Shown piece by piece: positions 14,214 to 15,622 of a stretch of DNA of 15,622 bases (position 1 is the stretch's first letter; each line of letters opens with the position of its first letter). The DNA is from an uncultured Eubacteriales bacterium. Its GTDB lineage: Bacteria > Bacillota > Clostridia > Peptostreptococcales > Anaerovoracaceae. Where the stretch lies: assembly GCA_900551415.1 (NCBI GenBank), contig URWB01000048.1:1-15622 (forward strand). The letters run 5' to 3'. The position numbers and the translations under genes are program-made. Under the pieces are notes generated by a model, which was not told the origin of the DNA, did no database searches, and was given only the letters and a program-made list of their open reading frames with translations.

Positions 14214-15143
14214 TTAGTCCTCAAACATCGGTGTGGAAAGATAGCGTTCCCCCGTATCCGGCAGAAGCGCTACGATAACCTTGCCCTTGTTTTCGGGTCT
14301 CTTTGCCAGTTCTCTCGCCGCATAAACAGCCGCGCCGGAAGAAATACCAACCAGCACGCCGGCCTTTCTTGCCAGTCTTTTGCCCATCGCGAAGGCATCG
14401 TCATTCTCAACCGGAATAATTTCATCATAGATTTCGGTATTCAAGGTCTCCGGCACGAAGCCCGCGCCGATTCCCTGAATCTTGTGCGGCCCTGCTGTTC
14501 CTTTGGAGAGCACCGGAGAACCTGCCGGTTCTACTGCCACAACCTTGACCTTTGGATTTTTGCTCTTCAGATATTCGCCAACTCCGGAAAGCGTACCGCC
14601 TGTGCCTACGCCTGCAACAAAGATATCGACCTTTCCATCAGTGTCGCTCCAAATTTCCGGTCCGGTGGTCGCAATATGTGCCTTTGGATTGGATGGATTG
14701 GTAAACTGACTCGGAATGAAGCTTCCCGGTGTCTGCGCCGCCAGTTCCTCCGCCTTGGCGATCGCGCCCTTCATTCCCTGCGTGCCGTCCGTCAGCACCA
14801 GTTCCGCGCCATAAGCCTTAAGCAGATTGCGTCGTTCCACGCTCATGGTCTCAGGCATCGTAAGAATCACCCGATATCCTCTGGATGCCGCGACAGAAGC
14901 TAATCCGATACCGGTATTGCCGCTGGTCGGTTCAATGATCACTGCGCCGGGCTTCAGCACGCCTGCCGCTTCCGCATCATCGATCATACGCTTGGCGATT
15001 CTGTCCTTGACGCTGCCTGCCGGATTGAAGTATTCCAGTTTGCCGAGCACAGTCGCCTCCGGTGCTTCATCATCGATATACGCGTTTAACTTCAAAAGCG
15101 GCGTTCCGCCGATTAAATCTGTAATTCTCTCATAAATTTTCAT
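14214..15143 (-). CDS. cysK: Cysteine synthase A (O-acetylserine sulfhydrylase)
   Basis: CysK makes L-cysteine from O-acetyl-L-serine and sulfide with PLP. The 309-residue length is typical. The PLP lysine is in NPAGSVKDR (Lys46). TSGNTGIG (73-80) is the asparagine/substrate loop. VGTGGTLSGVG binds the cofactor phosphate, and VGISSGAA lies in the C-terminal part. AAGGAG 9 nt upstream sets the start. The promoter lies at 15395-15423, leaving a leader of about 245 nt. That leader contains a tandem-cysteine reading frame, a terminator-like hairpin and a second small frame. An Rrf2 regulator gene follows 94 nt downstream. Regulation is therefore probably at two levels: repression at the promoter, and attenuation or leader control. 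Confidence 0.96.
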   Translation of the reverse strand: MKIYERITDLIGGTPLLKLNAYIDDEAPEATVLGKLEYFNPAGSVKDRIAKRMIDDAEAAGVLKPGAVIIEPTSGNTGIGLASVAASRGYRVILTMPETMSVERRNLLKAYGAELVLTDGTQGMKGAIAKAEELAAQTPGSFIPSQFTNPSNPKAHIATTGPEIWSDTDGKVDIFVAGVGTGGTLSGVGEYLKSKNPKVKVVAVEPAGSPVLSKGTAGPHKIQGIGAGFVPETLNTEIYDEIIPVENDDAFAMGKRLARKAGVLVGISSGAAVYAARELAKRPENKGKVIVALLPDTGERYLSTPMFED

Positions 15144-15166
15144 ATTCTTCGTCTCCTTCTTTGTTT

Positions 15167-15268
15167 CTATAAATTCCGGCTTTGAAGCTGGTGCTTTTCT
15201 ATCTGCTTTTTTATCCTAAATCTCCGGTTGCGCGCGATTCTGTTTCCCATAGTTTCTGCATAATCCAT
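15167..15268 (-). CDS. Possible 33-aa basic peptide in the cysK leader
   Basis: ATG 15268, with AGGAAG 7 nt upstream, opens a 33-codon frame ending at a TAG 23 nt before the cysK start. The product starts MDYAETMGNRIARNRRF and is very rich in arginine and lysine, with no cysteine. It begins just after the T6 tract of the putative attenuator. Nothing I recognise matches it. It may be a real small protein, a coupling ORF for cysK, or chance. Confidence 0.3.
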   Translation of the reverse strand: MDYAETMGNRIARNRRFRIKKQIEKHQLQSRNL

Positions 15269-15284
15269 GCGTCATCTTCCTGTT

Positions 15285-15317
15285 AAAAAACACTCCGTAC
15301 ACACTCAATATGCGCGG
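15285..15317 (-). terminator. Terminator-like hairpin in the cysK leader
   Basis: On the minus strand CCGCGCATA (5' arm from 15317) pairs with TGTGTACGG (3' arm to 15295) with eight pairs, two of them wobbles, one mismatch and a 5-nt loop. Four bases later come six T's (15285-15290). It starts at the last base of the second cysteine codon of the leader ORF, so a ribosome stalled on those codons would block it. The stem is modest, so termination strength is uncertain. Confidence 0.4.
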
Positions 15318-15349
15318 CAACATCGAAATCCGCTATAATATTCTTTCAT
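15305..15349 (-). CDS. Leader peptide ORF with tandem cysteine codons upstream of cysK
   Basis: A 14-codon frame, MKEYYSGFRCCRAY, has a strong Shine-Dalgarno (AAAAAAGGAG, GGAG at 15359-15362) 9 nt before its ATG. It lies in the 5' leader of cysK, about 40 nt after the predicted transcription start. The two adjacent cysteine codons (TGT TGC, 15317-15322) are followed at once by a terminator-like hairpin and T6. This is the layout of amino-acid attenuators: low charged tRNA-Cys would stall the ribosome and prevent the hairpin. The function is inferred; the ORF, its ribosome binding site and the codons are seen directly. Confidence 0.55.
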   Translation of the reverse strand: MKEYYSGFRCCRAY

Positions 15350-15371
15350 TCGCGCTTTCTCCTTTTTTCTA

Positions 15372-15394
15372 AAACCTATATGTTTTATAGGTTT
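15372..15394. promoter_or_regulatory. Rrf2-type operator near the cysK transcription start
   Basis: A perfect 9-bp-arm palindrome, AAACCTATA-TGTTT-TATAGGTTT; its core CCTATA-N5-TATAGG spans 15375-15391. It overlaps the predicted +1 of cysK, where a bound repressor would block initiation. The same 17-bp architecture recurs at 15411-15427 and 15511-15527. Assignment to the Rrf2 protein encoded downstream is inference from context. Confidence 0.65.
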
Positions 15395-15423
15395 ATAATA
15401 ACACCTATCACCTATTATGTCAA
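15395..15423 (-). promoter_or_regulatory. Promoter of cysK
   Basis: On the minus strand a consensus TTGACA (15418-15423) and TATTAT (15395-15400) are separated by 17 nt. Transcription should start near 15388. Two palindromic operators flank it, and an extra CCTAT half-site lies in the spacer (15404-15408). Confidence 0.82.
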
Positions 15424-15427
15424 TAGG
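15411..15427. promoter_or_regulatory. Rrf2-type operator over the cysK -35
   Basis: CCTATT-ATGTC-AATAGG is a perfect 6-bp-arm palindrome with a 5-nt centre that contains the whole -35 hexamer on the minus strand. It has the same 17-bp layout as the palindrome near +1, 36 bp away centre to centre. Confidence 0.62.
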
Positions 15428-15454
15428 GTTTTATTCCTCTTTTATTTTCTTTTA

Positions 15455-15479
15455 AAGAGATGATTTTTCAACATCTCTT
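15455..15479. repeat. Inverted repeat between the divergent promoters
   Basis: AAGAGATG (15455-15462) and CATCTCTT (15472-15479) form a perfect 8-bp stem with a 9-nt spacer. It touches the plus-strand -35 and lies upstream of the cysK -35. It could be an operator for a second regulator or merely a hairpin. Confidence 0.4.
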
Positions 15480-15506
15480 GACATTGTTCCATATTTTCCT
15501 CATAAT
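15478..15506 (+). promoter_or_regulatory. Divergent plus-strand promoter leaving the window
   Basis: TTGACA (15478-15483) and CATAAT (15501-15506) are 17 nt apart on the plus strand. Start of transcription would be near 15513, inside the third palindromic operator. The gene it drives lies beyond the window edge; by context it is probably in the same cysteine or sulfur regulon. Confidence 0.55.
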
Positions 15507-15510
15507 AATG

Positions 15511-15527
15511 CCTATCATCACCATAGG
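15511..15527. promoter_or_regulatory. Third Rrf2-type operator at the divergent promoter
   Basis: CCTATC-ATCAC-CATAGG has the 17-bp CCTAT-N7-ATAGG layout with five of six arm positions paired. It overlaps the predicted +1 of the plus-strand promoter, just as the first operator overlaps the cysK +1. Confidence 0.5.
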
Positions 15528-15579
15528 TTTTAAGAGAGTCGTTTTGCATGCATGCCCAAATCATTTCATTAGGGCAAAA

Positions 15580-15614
15580 GTGCGCATAACGAAATCAGAG
15601 ATTTCCATGCGCAC
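15580..15614. repeat. 35-nt two-stem hairpin element, copy 2
   Basis: The plus strand folds as GTGCGCAT/ATGCGCAC (8 perfect pairs), an AAC bulge, GAAATC/GATTTC (6 perfect pairs), an AGA loop and a 1-nt C bulge. Its layout is identical to the copy at 13552-13586. It is preceded by GGGCAAAA and followed by ATGGCGCT; a related GGCGCT occurs after copy 1. It lies in the predicted 5' leader of the divergent plus-strand transcript. Confidence 0.72.
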
Positions 15615-15622
15615 ATGGCGCT

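Noticed and set aside
15144..15394. T-box or known riboswitch in the cysK leader
   Set aside because: No T-box GGGTGGNACCGCG sequence or other riboswitch core was found; the leader ORF and hairpin explain the leader better.

Overview
The window looks like a low-to-mid GC Firmicute, most likely a class Clostridia anaerobe. The evidence is strong GGAGG-type ribosome binding sites, TTGACA/TATAAT-type promoters, a single-chain pyruvate carboxylase, an Rrf2 regulator linked to cysK, a clostridial-type amidase and a pyridoxamine kinase. This placement is inferred from protein character only; no 16S is present. Most of the window is ordinary chromosome. No transposase, integrase, phage module or CRISPR array was seen. 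Almost all genes lie on the minus strand, so the description below runs from high to low coordinates.

Right end (13.4-15.6 kb): a cysteine-supply locus, cysK followed by an Rrf2-family regulator gene. cysK has a near-consensus promoter carrying 17-bp CCTAT-N7-ATAGG palindromes over the -35 and near +1. Its leader is about 245 nt long and includes a 14-codon reading frame with tandem cysteine codons, immediately followed by a hairpin and six U's. A divergent plus-strand promoter with a third such palindrome points out of the window. The locus ends at a perfect 21-bp-stem terminator. A 35-nt two-stem hairpin beside that terminator has a second copy at the right edge of the window. The two copies have identical architecture and compensatory base changes.

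Middle (10.4-13.3 kb): a two-gene unit encodes a COG2509-like FAD-dependent oxidoreductase and a pyridoxamine/pyridoxal kinase, overlapping by 14 nt and ending at a strong terminator. A convergent plus-strand gene encodes an Amidase_3-type cell-wall amidase.

Left-middle (1.37-10.25 kb): typA (bipA), an MscS-type channel gene and pyc are closely packed and probably transcribed from one promoter upstream of typA. A 434-bp palindrome-rich spacer follows, with units resembling the 3' end of pyc in direct and inverted orientation. Then come thrC and a DUF3267-type membrane protein.

Left end (1-1.2 kb): a tRNA-Ser(GGA) gene has its own promoter and terminator. Beyond it lies an apparently AT-richer pair, a GNAT-like acetyltransferase overlapping a small unknown gene, preceded by a good promoter.

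The observations most worth a second look are the putative cysteine attenuator plus Rrf2 operators at cysK, the duplicated covarying hairpin element, and the palindrome cluster between pyc and thrC.
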